Source of the DNA: Thermoanaerobacterium aotearoense
Lineage (GTDB): Bacteria > Bacillota > Thermoanaerobacteria > Thermoanaerobacterales > Thermoanaerobacteraceae
Length of the DNA: 64,000 bases
NCBI RefSeq assembly: GCF_009905255.1
Contig: NZ_CP047602.1
Location: forward strand, 2,467,501-2,531,500
Direction of reading: 5' to 3'
In this document: piece by piece, positions 34,956 through 43,583 of the stretch
Position numbering within the stretch: the stretch's first letter is position 1
Layout: each line of letters starts with the position of its first letter
The notes under the pieces: generated by a model
Told to the model about the DNA's origin: nothing
The model's database searches: none
Seen by the model: the letters and a program-made list of their open reading frames with translations, nothing else
Made by a program: the position numbers and the translations under genes

Positions 34956-35324
34956 TCATTCATATAAAAGTCTCAGCATCTCTTCCATTTCTTCTAACTT
35001 TAAATCAATAGCTTTTCCCGCCTCAACAGCCTCAGAAAGTTTCTCCTCTACAATTTTTAATCTCATCTCTCTCATAAATTCTTTATTTTGAGCGGCTACA
35101 TATGATCCTTTGCCAGGTTTTGTAACAATGTAACCTTCCTTCTCAAGGTCTTCATAAGCTCTTTTTGTCGTAATAACACTTATCATAAGTTCTTTTGCAA
35201 GATTTCTAATAGATGGCATCAATTCTCCTTCTTTAAGTTCACCGTTTAAGATTGAATTTTTAATCTGTCTTTTTATCTGTTCATATATTGGCTCATCAGA
35301 TGAATTCGAAATTATGATGTTCAT
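34956..35324 (-). CDS. GntR-family repressor, YtrA subfamily
   Basis: The 122-residue protein has a winged helix-turn-helix (PIYEQIKRQIKNSILNG to YIVTKPGKGSYV) and only a short C-terminal helical segment for dimerisation, the mark of the YtrA subfamily. It is first in the ABC exporter operon. A long palindrome covering its promoter region is the probable operator. Confidence 0.88.
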   Translation of the reverse strand: MNIIISNSSDEPIYEQIKRQIKNSILNGELKEGELMPSIRNLAKELMISVITTKRAYEDLEKEGYIVTKPGKGSYVAAQNKEFMREMRLKIVEEKLSEAVEAGKAIDLKLEEMEEMLRLLYE

Positions 35325-35358
35325 TTACATGCATATCTCCTTCTTTTAACTATATATA

Positions 35359-35395
35359 GTTAATACTGTATATATATATTATATACAGTATTAAC
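35359..35395 (-). promoter_or_regulatory. GntR operator palindrome over the operon promoter
   Basis: A 37-bp perfect palindrome: two 16-bp arms (GTTAATACTGTATATA and its complement) around five central bases. A TATAAT -10 lies inside it on the minus strand, 35 bases upstream of the gntR start. Confidence 0.8.
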
Positions 35396-35442
35396 ATCAA
35401 TGTCAATCCCACCTAATGTATTTTTTATAAAGTTAAACATCA

Positions 35443-35476
35443 TATAAAAAAAGGAATGCATATAAAACATTCCTTT
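35443..35476 (-). terminator. Terminator of the mannan operon after the alpha-galactosidase gene
   Basis: A 9-bp perfect stem AAAGGAATG/CATTCCTTT with a 9-base loop, followed on the minus strand by TTTTTT. Confidence 0.75.
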
Positions 35477-35516
35477 AAGGTGATAAAATTTATTTAATAT
35501 TACAAAATCACATTAT

Positions 35517-37706
35517 TTACACCCGTACAAAGTGAAACAATTTTCCTCTAAAGTCTCCTTTCAATTCTTTTATGAGGATTCCACCGTTCATAAGAGCGCT
35601 TCCTGAAAAAACTTCATCTGTCTCCTCGTTGCGATAAAAAGCATCTTTCTCAAGGCCCTTCAATCGGATTCTTCTGCTGTGGTAATTGGGCCTATTCAAG
35701 ATTTGAACGTATATAACAAGCACCTCATTCTTGTCCTTTGAAACATACTCTACGCATTCAAACTCTATATTTTCAAATGGATTTCCTATACGGTATAAAT
35801 CCCCATTGTATATCAAATTATTGTACTTTTTGTACATCTCTATTTGCTTAGGTATCATGTCCTTGTCTTCCTGAGATATCTTTGTAACATCCAATTCATA
35901 TCCAAAAGTCCCGGACAATGCTACAAGTCCTCTCGTCTCAAAAGGAGTGTTTCTTCCAACAATGTGGTTTGGACAATCGCTTATGTGGGCACCCATTGTT
36001 GATACAGGATATACGTATGAAGCCCCATGCTGGATTTTAAGCCTCTCAATCGCATCTGTATCATCTGAAAGCCATATCTGAGGGCTGAAATACAGCATTC
36101 CAGGGTCAAAGCGCCCTCCTCCTCCAGAGCAATTTTCCAAAATGATATGCGGAAATTCTGTCGTAAGCCTGTCCATAATTTCATATACGCCTAAAACATA
36201 TCTGTGCCATATTTCTCTCTGACGATCGGGTGGCAATACACAATTTCCGACATCGCTAAGCTGCCTATTCATATCCCACTTTACATATTCTATGTTTGCA
36301 CTGCGTAAAATATTGCTTACGCTTCCATAAACGTAATCTCTGACTTCCTTTCTGGACAAATCCAATACATATTGATTGCGGCACAATGTACCTTCTCTTC
36401 CATCTATGTGTATGCACCAATCCGGATGTGCCCTATAAAGATCGGAATCCGGCGAAACCATCTCAGGCTCAAACCATATCCCAAACTTCATGCCAAGTTT
36501 ATTTACTTCATCTACTAAATATTTAAGCCCTCCTTTTAACTTTTCTTCATTGACGACCCAATCACCTAAAGAACAATTATCACTGTTCCGCTTTCCAAAC
36601 CAACCATCGTCCATCACAAGCATCTCAATTCCCAGCTTTGATGCTTCTCTTGCCAATCTCAAAAGCTTATCAGTATCAAAGTCAAAATATGCAGCTTCCC
36701 AGCTATTTATAAGGACAGGTCTTCTTTTATTTTTATATTCACCTCGTATAAGATGATTGCGGTATAGATCGTGAAAAGTTCGTGACATTTTCCCAATACC
36801 TTCGTTTGAATAGACCATCACTACTTCTGGTGCCACAAATTCCTCCTGAGGTTCAAGTTTCCATCCAAAATCAAATGGATTTATACCCATAACAACGCGA
36901 GTTGTATCAAACTGACATCCTTCTACTTGTGCTAAGAAATTACCAGAATATATAAGGTTAAACCCATAAACTTCACCAAAATCTTCAGTGGCATTCCTAT
37001 CCATTAAAGCTAAAAACGGATTTGCCTGATGACTTGTCTCACCTCTATATGATGAAACAGCTTGTTTCCCAAGCTCAACTTTCCTTCTCTTTACATGAAA
37101 TTCTCTGGCCCATGAGCCATGTAAAGTTACCATATCCATGTCAATTCGGTCAAAATCAACACATACGGACAACACTCTCGTCAATATGATATCTTCATCA
37201 GAGCAATTTTTTACTTTTACACTTCTCGTTATTGCATCTAAATCTTCAAAAACCGTATAAATCAAAACAACTTCTAAATTTAAATGATTATCAACACACT
37301 TTATTTCAAGCGTAGTACAGTCATCTTCATTGCCAAACGTTGATGGCAAGCCATTTAATTTTGGCTTGCCTTTATATATTTTATGAGACTTGTAAAAAAT
37401 CCCGCACGCAGTAATTCCTGACTTTGTCATAACCTTTAAACATGGCTCTCTAAAATCCCCCAAACCACTTGTAGGGTATTCTGTAGGGAAGCTGTCTAAA
37501 AACGACATCCTGTCTCTTCCATTCTTTGAAGGAACATAAGGAGGTTCATCTAATCTTAAAAGGTAATTCACATCTTCATCAGGAATCATCTCTCCAAAGT
37601 AGACATGTCCTAAAAACTTTTCTTCATCAACGATAGCCATTATATAACTGGTATCTTTAGCATCAAGTTTAAATGATTTCGACTTCTCATAATAACGTAT
37701 CGGCAT
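35517..37706 (-). CDS. Alpha-galactosidase, GH36
   Basis: Removes alpha-1,6-galactose from galactomanno-oligosaccharides or raffinose sugars. The 729-residue cytoplasmic protein has the GH36 blocks VMDDGWFG (364-371), nucleophile Asp478 in KWDMNR, CSGGGGRFD (526-534) and acid/base Asp548 in LSDDTDA; the two catalytic positions coincide with those known in Geobacillus enzymes. The start is the ATG after GGAGG, 12 codons inside the longest frame. It is last in the mannan operon. Confidence 0.93.
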   Translation of the reverse strand: MPIRYYEKSKSFKLDAKDTSYIMAIVDEEKFLGHVYFGEMIPDEDVNYLLRLDEPPYVPSKNGRDRMSFLDSFPTEYPTSGLGDFREPCLKVMTKSGITACGIFYKSHKIYKGKPKLNGLPSTFGNEDDCTTLEIKCVDNHLNLEVVLIYTVFEDLDAITRSVKVKNCSDEDIILTRVLSVCVDFDRIDMDMVTLHGSWAREFHVKRRKVELGKQAVSSYRGETSHQANPFLALMDRNATEDFGEVYGFNLIYSGNFLAQVEGCQFDTTRVVMGINPFDFGWKLEPQEEFVAPEVVMVYSNEGIGKMSRTFHDLYRNHLIRGEYKNKRRPVLINSWEAAYFDFDTDKLLRLAREASKLGIEMLVMDDGWFGKRNSDNCSLGDWVVNEEKLKGGLKYLVDEVNKLGMKFGIWFEPEMVSPDSDLYRAHPDWCIHIDGREGTLCRNQYVLDLSRKEVRDYVYGSVSNILRSANIEYVKWDMNRQLSDVGNCVLPPDRQREIWHRYVLGVYEIMDRLTTEFPHIILENCSGGGGRFDPGMLYFSPQIWLSDDTDAIERLKIQHGASYVYPVSTMGAHISDCPNHIVGRNTPFETRGLVALSGTFGYELDVTKISQEDKDMIPKQIEMYKKYNNLIYNGDLYRIGNPFENIEFECVEYVSKDKNEVLVIYVQILNRPNYHSRRIRLKGLEKDAFYRNEETDEVFSGSALMNGGILIKELKGDFRGKLFHFVRV

Positions 37707-37822
37707 AATAAAAATCCTCCACTTATTTGAAAAATTTATCAACGCTTATTTACTTGAATATTTAATATTTATTTGCTTTTGATAAATTTTCCCACAACTT
37801 TTGCTTTGAATGTAGACTTTCA

Positions 37823-38797
37823 CTATGATTCTAATAATTCTAAGAAGAACTTAAGAATTATATCGCCCGAATACAGAAGGTATTCATGCTGGTACTCCGG
37901 AAAAAATACAATTCTTTTATTTGATGTAATATTGTTGTATGCCGCCATCTGTGAAAATGGAGGACACACGTTATCCATTAAAGCTGTCATCCAAAGTATA
38001 TCACACTTAACATCTTTTGCCCGATTCTTTATATCGATGTATGCAAGCCGCTCAAAGAAGAAATCCTCCTTTAGATGATTTGGGTCCCTCTGCCTAAAAT
38101 ACCACGTAATTTCTTCATAAGTAGGATTTTTAAAATTGTTCTGATATATACCTCTAAAATCACATAAAAATGGATAAATAGCAGCAGCCCCTTTCAAATC
38201 ATCTACTAAGGATGCACATGCGATGGTAAGTGCACCACCCTGCGATGCTCCTGTAGCGAAAATATTTTTTTCATCCACAAAATCCATCGTCTTTAAGATT
38301 TTCACACACTGTGCAGTATCTAAATAAACATTTCTATAAAAAAGATCATCAGGATTGTCGCACTCCAAGCCCCTTATAATATGACCACTCTGTGTATTTC
38401 CCTTGTATACGCCATTGTCAACACTTAACCCTCCTTGGCCTCTAACGTCCATCGCCAGCACGCAAAAGCCTTCTGCGATATATGGAAGTTTTCCGCTCCA
38501 TTCGCCGCTGTTACTCCAATATCCATGAAACATGACAACAGCAGGTATCTTCCCCTCTATCCTCTTAGGCTTTAAAAACTGACAGTGTATTCTTCCTCCA
38601 CCAACACCGGTAAAGTATAAATCGTATGCATCGCAACTTCTTGAAACAAAGTCACTTCTTTTAAGCTCATATTCTAAAGACGCATTCTCAAGATCTTTTC
38701 TTGCTCTCATCCAATATTCATCATAATCTTTTGGCGGATCTCCTATTCCTTTGTAGTCTTTTAAATGCTCTATTTGACACTTGTAAAGTTTATCCAT
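37823..38797 (-). CDS. Acetyl esterase, CE7 (AXE1) family
   Basis: The 324-residue alpha/beta hydrolase matches the CE7 acetyl xylan esterase/cephalosporin C deacetylase family: RGQGG (119-123), catalytic Ser185 in GASQG, Asp275 in LMDNVCPP and His304 in QHEY. It lacks a signal peptide and acts on short acetylated oligosaccharides in the cytoplasm. In this operon the substrate is probably acetylated manno-oligosaccharide. AGAGGTG precedes the ATG. Confidence 0.9.
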   Translation of the reverse strand: MDKLYKCQIEHLKDYKGIGDPPKDYDEYWMRARKDLENASLEYELKRSDFVSRSCDAYDLYFTGVGGGRIHCQFLKPKRIEGKIPAVVMFHGYWSNSGEWSGKLPYIAEGFCVLAMDVRGQGGLSVDNGVYKGNTQSGHIIRGLECDNPDDLFYRNVYLDTAQCVKILKTMDFVDEKNIFATGASQGGALTIACASLVDDLKGAAAIYPFLCDFRGIYQNNFKNPTYEEITWYFRQRDPNHLKEDFFFERLAYIDIKNRAKDVKCDILWMTALMDNVCPPFSQMAAYNNITSNKRIVFFPEYQHEYLLYSGDIILKFFLELLES

Positions 38798-38808
38798 CGG
38801 CTACACCT

Positions 38809-39825
38809 CTATATTTTTCCATCTGTTGCATCAAGAGGCAAAACTTCATTGTGCTCTTTTATAAAGTTTAAAGTTTCATCTAATGTCGTATAAGCAACTG
38901 CCACATAGGAATCAGCAGCACCGTAGTATATGGCTATTCTACCTGTATCAGCATCACATAAAGCAGCACATGGAAATACTACATTTGGTACAAATCCTCT
39001 TTCCTCATACCATTCTTCAGGTGTCAGCATAAAACTTCCTGCTCTGTACAACACTTTTGCAGGATTATCTTTATCTAATATGGCTGCACTCATAGAGTAA
39101 ACCAAGCCATTGCATGTGCCTGTAACACCATGATAGAAGATAAGCCATCCATCATCTAATTCAATAGGTGCAGGACCGCATCCAATTTTAACAGATTGCC
39201 ACCATCCATTGCCGCCCTTCTGCATGACAAGCCTGTGTTCTCCCCAATATTTTAAATCAGGGCTTTGGCTTAACATAATATCTCCAAATTGAGTATGTCC
39301 ATTGTCACTGGGTCGTGACAGCATTACGTATTTACCATTTATTCTCCGTGGAAACAAAACCGCATTTCTATTAAATGGCAAAAACGGATTCTCAAGTCTT
39401 GTAAATGTCTTAAAATCCGTCGTCCTGGCAAGTCCTATTGATGCTCCATCGAAGTCACCGCACCATATAATGTAATAGGCATCCTCTACTTTTACAAGTC
39501 TTGGATCGTATGCATATAACGGTTGATACGGTTTTCCATCTTCATCAAAGAATTTAATTTTTTCTTCATCAAACTCCCAGTGAAGCCCATCATCACTTCT
39601 TCCCAAATATATATGTGGTCTTCCATTTATAGTTTCACCACGAAATACTCCAATAAAAGCACCTTCATAAGGAACAACTGCACTGTTAAAGATTCTTCCC
39701 ACTCCATTCACTGGGTTGCGATTTATTATTGGATTTTCACTGTGACGCCATATTGGCCCGTTAAATCCTTTCGGCTTATCCTGCCATGGAATGTTCGTCA
39801 AACTACTTCCTATTATTTTACTCAT
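38809..39825 (-). CDS. Glycoside phosphorylase, GH130 (manno-oligosaccharide phosphorylase)
   Basis: Phosphorolyses beta-1,4-mannosides to mannose 1-phosphate. The 338-residue five-bladed propeller has the catalytic Asp107 in YAYDPRLVK and the phosphate-site blocks GNGWWQSVKIGCGPAP and FYHGV. The length fits the GH130_2 group (beta-1,4-manno-oligosaccharide phosphorylases) better than the longer GH130_1 group; exact specificity is inferred. GGAGAG precedes the ATG. Confidence 0.88.
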   Translation of the reverse strand: MSKIIGSSLTNIPWQDKPKGFNGPIWRHSENPIINRNPVNGVGRIFNSAVVPYEGAFIGVFRGETINGRPHIYLGRSDDGLHWEFDEEKIKFFDEDGKPYQPLYAYDPRLVKVEDAYYIIWCGDFDGASIGLARTTDFKTFTRLENPFLPFNRNAVLFPRRINGKYVMLSRPSDNGHTQFGDIMLSQSPDLKYWGEHRLVMQKGGNGWWQSVKIGCGPAPIELDDGWLIFYHGVTGTCNGLVYSMSAAILDKDNPAKVLYRAGSFMLTPEEWYEERGFVPNVVFPCAALCDADTGRIAIYYGAADSYVAVAYTTLDETLNFIKEHNEVLPLDATDGKI

Positions 39826-39845
39826 AAACTATCTCTCCTTTAAAA

Positions 39846-40694
39846 TTATTCTTTAACAGATCCAACAACCAATCCATTGTAGATCTGTTTTTGCAACGCC
39901 AGAAAAATAATAAGTGTAGGTATCATTATAAGAATTACACCTGCAGAAATTATTTCCCAATGAGCACCATAAGGTCCTTTAAAAGCAAATAGTGCGGTTG
40001 ATACTGTAAGTAAACTTTGATCCGGTGTGTAGAGGAAAGGAATGTAGAAGTCGTTGTATATAGCTACGCCTTTTGTAATTAACACAGTCGCAACCGCTGG
40101 TCTTATTAATGGAAAAATAATTTTAAAAAATACTTGAAAATAATTTGCACCATCTATTATTGCAGATTCGTCCAATGATACAGATATGTTTTCCATAAAT
40201 TGCAGAAAAATATATATAGATACAATATCTGTACCACAATATAAAATTATAGGAGCAAGTCTTGTATTAAACAATCCTAAAGCGTTTATAATCTGAAACG
40301 TCGCAACTTGGGTAGAAATCATGGGAATCATTGTAGCAACCAAAAATAAAGCATTTGCAGCCTTACTGATTTTAGATTTAAAGCGACTAAACACAAATGC
40401 AGACATTGAACCAGTAAGGACAGAACCTGCCAATGAAAAAATTAATATTATTATAGTATTTTCAAACCCTGTCAGCATATGTCCTTCAGTAAATGCAATG
40501 ATAAAATTCTTGATATTTAAAAAACTTGATGGTAATGTCAATACGCCTGTAGAAGCATATTCAGCACTAGTTTTAAATGCCGCAAAAAAAACTACTAACA
40601 CAGGCACTATGAACACGAAAAGTAACAATATTAGTATAGCATATTTTAATGTAATTAAAATAATATCTTTTATATTCGTTTTTCTCATAATCAT
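39846..40694 (-). CDS. Sugar ABC transporter permease, MalG type
   Basis: The 282-residue protein has six membrane segments and the EAA-loop SAIIDGANYFQVFFKIIFP that contacts the ATPase. It forms the inner-membrane channel with the MalF-type partner encoded just upstream. No ATPase gene lies in the operon, so a shared MsmK-type ATPase elsewhere must energise it. Confidence 0.9.
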   Translation of the reverse strand: MIMRKTNIKDIILITLKYAILILLLFVFIVPVLVVFFAAFKTSAEYASTGVLTLPSSFLNIKNFIIAFTEGHMLTGFENTIIILIFSLAGSVLTGSMSAFVFSRFKSKISKAANALFLVATMIPMISTQVATFQIINALGLFNTRLAPIILYCGTDIVSIYIFLQFMENISVSLDESAIIDGANYFQVFFKIIFPLIRPAVATVLITKGVAIYNDFYIPFLYTPDQSLLTVSTALFAFKGPYGAHWEIISAGVILIMIPTLIIFLALQKQIYNGLVVGSVKE

Positions 40695-40697
40695 GTT

Positions 40698-41606
40698 TTA
40701 CGCACCCCTCGATTGTAATGCAAATCTTTGAATTGCAAATATCAAAATGCTTATTATAAGCAAGATAACAGCTAAAGCGGAAGCTAATCCAACTCTGTAG
40801 TTTTGGAATGCAAAATTTACTGTTTGAATGACAAATGTCATGCTGCCATTTCCACCGCCTGTCATAATATATGGTATTTCAAATGCAGCTAATGAACCAG
40901 TTACCGAAAGAAATACCAATAACTTTAATATTGTCGATATCCCCGGTATTATAATATGAATAAATTGTTGAAATCTATTGGCACCGTCAACCTCTGCGGC
41001 TTCAATTATGTCTGTAGGAATCGACTGCATAGCTGCCGAAAACATTACAATATCATATCCTATATATCGCCACACTGAAACGAATGCCAGCGATACATTT
41101 ATGAGATGTGGATCCTGAAGCCAAAAGTGTATATATCGCCCTAATCCTAACAATTTTAAAATCGTATCAAGTGTAGAACCTGGCTGAAAGAAAAATATAA
41201 ATATAAAACTTATTGCGACACTATTGATTAAAGAAGGAAAAAAATAAACTCCTTTAAATAAATTTGCAAATCTGCATCTAAAGCTAATTAAGTATGAAAT
41301 ACATACTGCTAAAGCAATCTGTATAAAAGCAGCTACAATATAATACAAGCTGACAATAAATGGCCTGAAATAATCTGCACTGCTAAATATTAATTTATAA
41401 TTATCTAAACCAATAAAATTTTTCGTAGGGCTTATTCCATCCCAATCAGTAAAGCTGTAACCAAACATAAATATTGATGGAACATAAGTAAATAATATAA
41501 GCAACAATACAGGTACAAATAAAAATGTAATTGAAATAAGGATTTTCTGTTGTTTGTATGTGAGTGATGATATGCTAAATCTCTTTCTCTTTACATCAAC
41601 TTCCAT
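40698..41606 (-). CDS. Sugar ABC transporter permease, MalF type
   Basis: The 302-residue protein has six membrane segments and the EAA-loop EAAEVDGANRFQQFIHIIIP. GAGGGTG precedes the ATG. Its stop is three bases from the start of the MalG-type gene. It is separated from the binding-protein gene by a 124-base gap holding a strong hairpin. Confidence 0.9.
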   Translation of the reverse strand: MEVDVKRKRFSISSLTYKQQKILISITFLFVPVLLLILFTYVPSIFMFGYSFTDWDGISPTKNFIGLDNYKLIFSSADYFRPFIVSLYYIVAAFIQIALAVCISYLISFRCRFANLFKGVYFFPSLINSVAISFIFIFFFQPGSTLDTILKLLGLGRYIHFWLQDPHLINVSLAFVSVWRYIGYDIVMFSAAMQSIPTDIIEAAEVDGANRFQQFIHIIIPGISTILKLLVFLSVTGSLAAFEIPYIMTGGGNGSMTFVIQTVNFAFQNYRVGLASALAVILLIISILIFAIQRFALQSRGA

Positions 41607-41660
41607 AATTTCACCCTCTCAGTTTTAATGCACAATTGTTATTTATCGCTTAATAAATAA

Positions 41661-41722
41661 ATGGTTTAGATTATGCTTTATGCAAATGAACAAAAAGGCA
41701 TAAAGCATAATTTCTAAACCAT
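41661..41722 (-). terminator. Intra-operon hairpin after the binding-protein gene
   Basis: A long imperfect stem (about 23 bp, 41661-41683 with 41698-41722) with a 14-base loop and only a weak T tract. Such hairpins behind binding-protein genes stabilise the upstream mRNA or cause partial termination, giving excess binding protein over permease. Confidence 0.7.
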
Positions 41723-41729
41723 ATTTCAT

Positions 41730-43037
41730 TTACTTTTTGACAGCATTAACTCCTTGTGCCCATTTTGAATTTAATTCGGACATATATTGATCAAATGTCT
41801 CATTACTTACTCCTAACCCAATTTCTATAATTTTCTTTACCCATTTACCGTCATTTAAATTTATCAGTGAAACTTTCTGAACTGTATCTAAATCCTGTGC
41901 TTGTTGTGTTGTACCAGGTTTTGCTTCTACCAATTCGACATCTGTGGCACCACTCAAATAATCAGGTAATTTTGCACCGACAATAGGTGAAAACATATTA
42001 GAGTCTTGTGGGTACTTTGTTATAAAGAATTTCAAAAATTCTTTTGCTAATGGTATGTTCTTGCTATGAATATTTACACCCATACCATAATCAGGTCCAA
42101 CTTGAACTATCGCTTTGCCATCGTGTCGAACCGGAACGGGCATGTACTTTATATCTTCAGGTGTCTTTGATTTCGCTTGAATTTGCCCAATTGCCCACGT
42201 ACCTAAACACATAACCGCAATTTTCCCATCTGCCATAGCTTGTTTAGACCATTCCCAATCTGACGTCATAGGATCCTTTTCAACTAATTTATTTTTTACA
42301 GCTTCATAAAGAAGGTCTAACGAAGTATACGTTGCAGTACCTTTTGTAAATTCATTTGGATTATAGATCATCTTATTCATGTAATCTGGATCACCAGATA
42401 TGCCGATTTGTAACGCATTCGAGAAATTTGTCAAGGCCCATTCTGATGTATAATTTGTATAATATGGTATAGCATTTGTCTTTTCCTTTATTGCCTTTAG
42501 CATATTGATGTATTCATCAGGTGTCGTTGGAAGACTTGTTACACCGGCATCCTTTAAAACCTTTGCATTGTATACAAAACCTGTTGCATTAGCTCCTGTA
42601 GGAATACCATAGATCGTACCATCTACGTCAAAATTATCAAGGTAATTATAAGTTTTTGATAGCTCATCTTTAGTTCCAAGAGGAGCAAAGAAATCTTTAT
42701 ACTTGTCCTTTGTTATATTGGCAGGAATCATTAAAACATCGCCATAGTTGCCAGTAGACATTCTTGTAGAAATTGCATTTTGATAATCATTTAGGTTTTC
42801 AAACTTTATTGTAGTCCCAGGATGCAATTTTTCAAACTCATCAGCATATTTATTAAATGTATCTGTCATATCAGTCCTGTGCGTCAATACAGTGATAGTC
42901 CCTTTTAGCTCATTGCTGGAGCTGCTCGTTTTATTGCTGCTGGCATTGTTATTATTGTTTGAATTACCACACCCGGCAAGTGAAGTAGATATTACTGCAG
43001 TAGCCAGTAACAATGACAACATTTTTTTTGCTTTCAT
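41730..43037 (-). CDS. Sugar-binding lipoprotein of the ABC importer
   Basis: The 435-residue extracytoplasmic solute-binding protein has a lipoprotein signal (TSLAGCGNSN, cysteine at 23), an Asn/Ser linker and a family-1 binding fold. It would capture manno-oligosaccharides released by the mannanase and deliver them to the two permeases. GGAGG precedes the ATG. It is first in a six-gene operon, downstream of a long leader with a small open frame. Confidence 0.9.
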   Translation of the reverse strand: MKAKKMLSLLLATAVISTSLAGCGNSNNNNNASSNKTSSSSNELKGTITVLTHRTDMTDTFNKYADEFEKLHPGTTIKFENLNDYQNAISTRMSTGNYGDVLMIPANITKDKYKDFFAPLGTKDELSKTYNYLDNFDVDGTIYGIPTGANATGFVYNAKVLKDAGVTSLPTTPDEYINMLKAIKEKTNAIPYYTNYTSEWALTNFSNALQIGISGDPDYMNKMIYNPNEFTKGTATYTSLDLLYEAVKNKLVEKDPMTSDWEWSKQAMADGKIAVMCLGTWAIGQIQAKSKTPEDIKYMPVPVRHDGKAIVQVGPDYGMGVNIHSKNIPLAKEFLKFFITKYPQDSNMFSPIVGAKLPDYLSGATDVELVEAKPGTTQQAQDLDTVQKVSLINLNDGKWVKKIIEIGLGVSNETFDQYMSELNSKWAQGVNAVKK

Positions 43038-43060
43038 TACCGTTCCTCCTTAAAAACTTT

Positions 43061-43102
43061 TTAGTATAACTTTTTCAAATGCTTCAAATGTTTACAATAC
43101 AT
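43061..43102 (-). CDS. 13-codon leader peptide upstream of the binding-protein gene
   Basis: ATG with AGGAGG seven bases upstream opens the frame MYCKHLKHLKKLY and ends 24 bases before the next gene. The ribosome site is as strong as that of the main gene, so it is probably translated. It might couple or attenuate expression; nothing similar was recognised. Confidence 0.4.
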   Translation of the reverse strand: MYCKHLKHLKKLY

Positions 43103-43328
43103 TTATCAACCTCCTCTCATTGTTAAATTTTATTAAAAGGTTAATGTCACCTTTTGCACGATTATCAAAAATATAAAGAACAACACAATTGAAATAATAA
43201 TTTCAACATACATTATCCACATTATCAACTTCAAATAACTATTTATTTTTTGAATATTTTAAAGTTATTTTATGCTAATTTGTCACAATTATAAAGTATA
43301 TTGTGTTTAACTTTTTAACTTTAATTTA

Positions 43329-43387
43329 AGTATAAAATAACTATCACAAAATGTCAATACAAAATTGTTATTTTCATTTATTTACAT
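43329..43387 (-). promoter_or_regulatory. Mannan operon promoter with upstream shared element
   Basis: Minus strand ATGTAAATAAATGAAAATAA (43387-43368), 10 bases, TTGACA (43357-43352), 17 bases, TATACT (43334-43329). The 20-bp element recurs before the mannanase promoter with two differences at the same distance. Transcription from here leaves a leader of about 285 bases (43038-43322), AT-rich, with the small leader frame near its end. Further upstream (43400-43424) ATACG is repeated twice. Confidence 0.75.
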
Positions 43388-43540
43388 ATATTTATTGTAT
43401 TTAACGTATACAACACGTATCTAATGGTTATTTAACCTTTATTTTAGTTTACTTTATGGTTATATATTTACTTATATAATCTAACTTCACGCTTATTATA
43501 CTTTGATTCTTGTGTAAGCAATATTTATATAATTAAATAA

Positions 43541-43574
43541 TTTTGCAAAAAATGATGGGATTGCTCCCATCATT
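43541..43574 (-). terminator. Terminator of the mannanase gene
   Basis: A 10-bp perfect stem AATGATGGGA/TCCCATCATT with a 4-base loop, followed on the minus strand by TTTTTTGC. Confidence 0.85.
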
Positions 43575-43583
43575 CTTAAGCCC

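Noticed and set aside
35341-35395. CRISPR or satellite repeat in the TATATA-rich stretch
   Set aside because: It is a single palindrome with simple-sequence core, without regularly spaced repeats. No CRISPR array was seen in the window.
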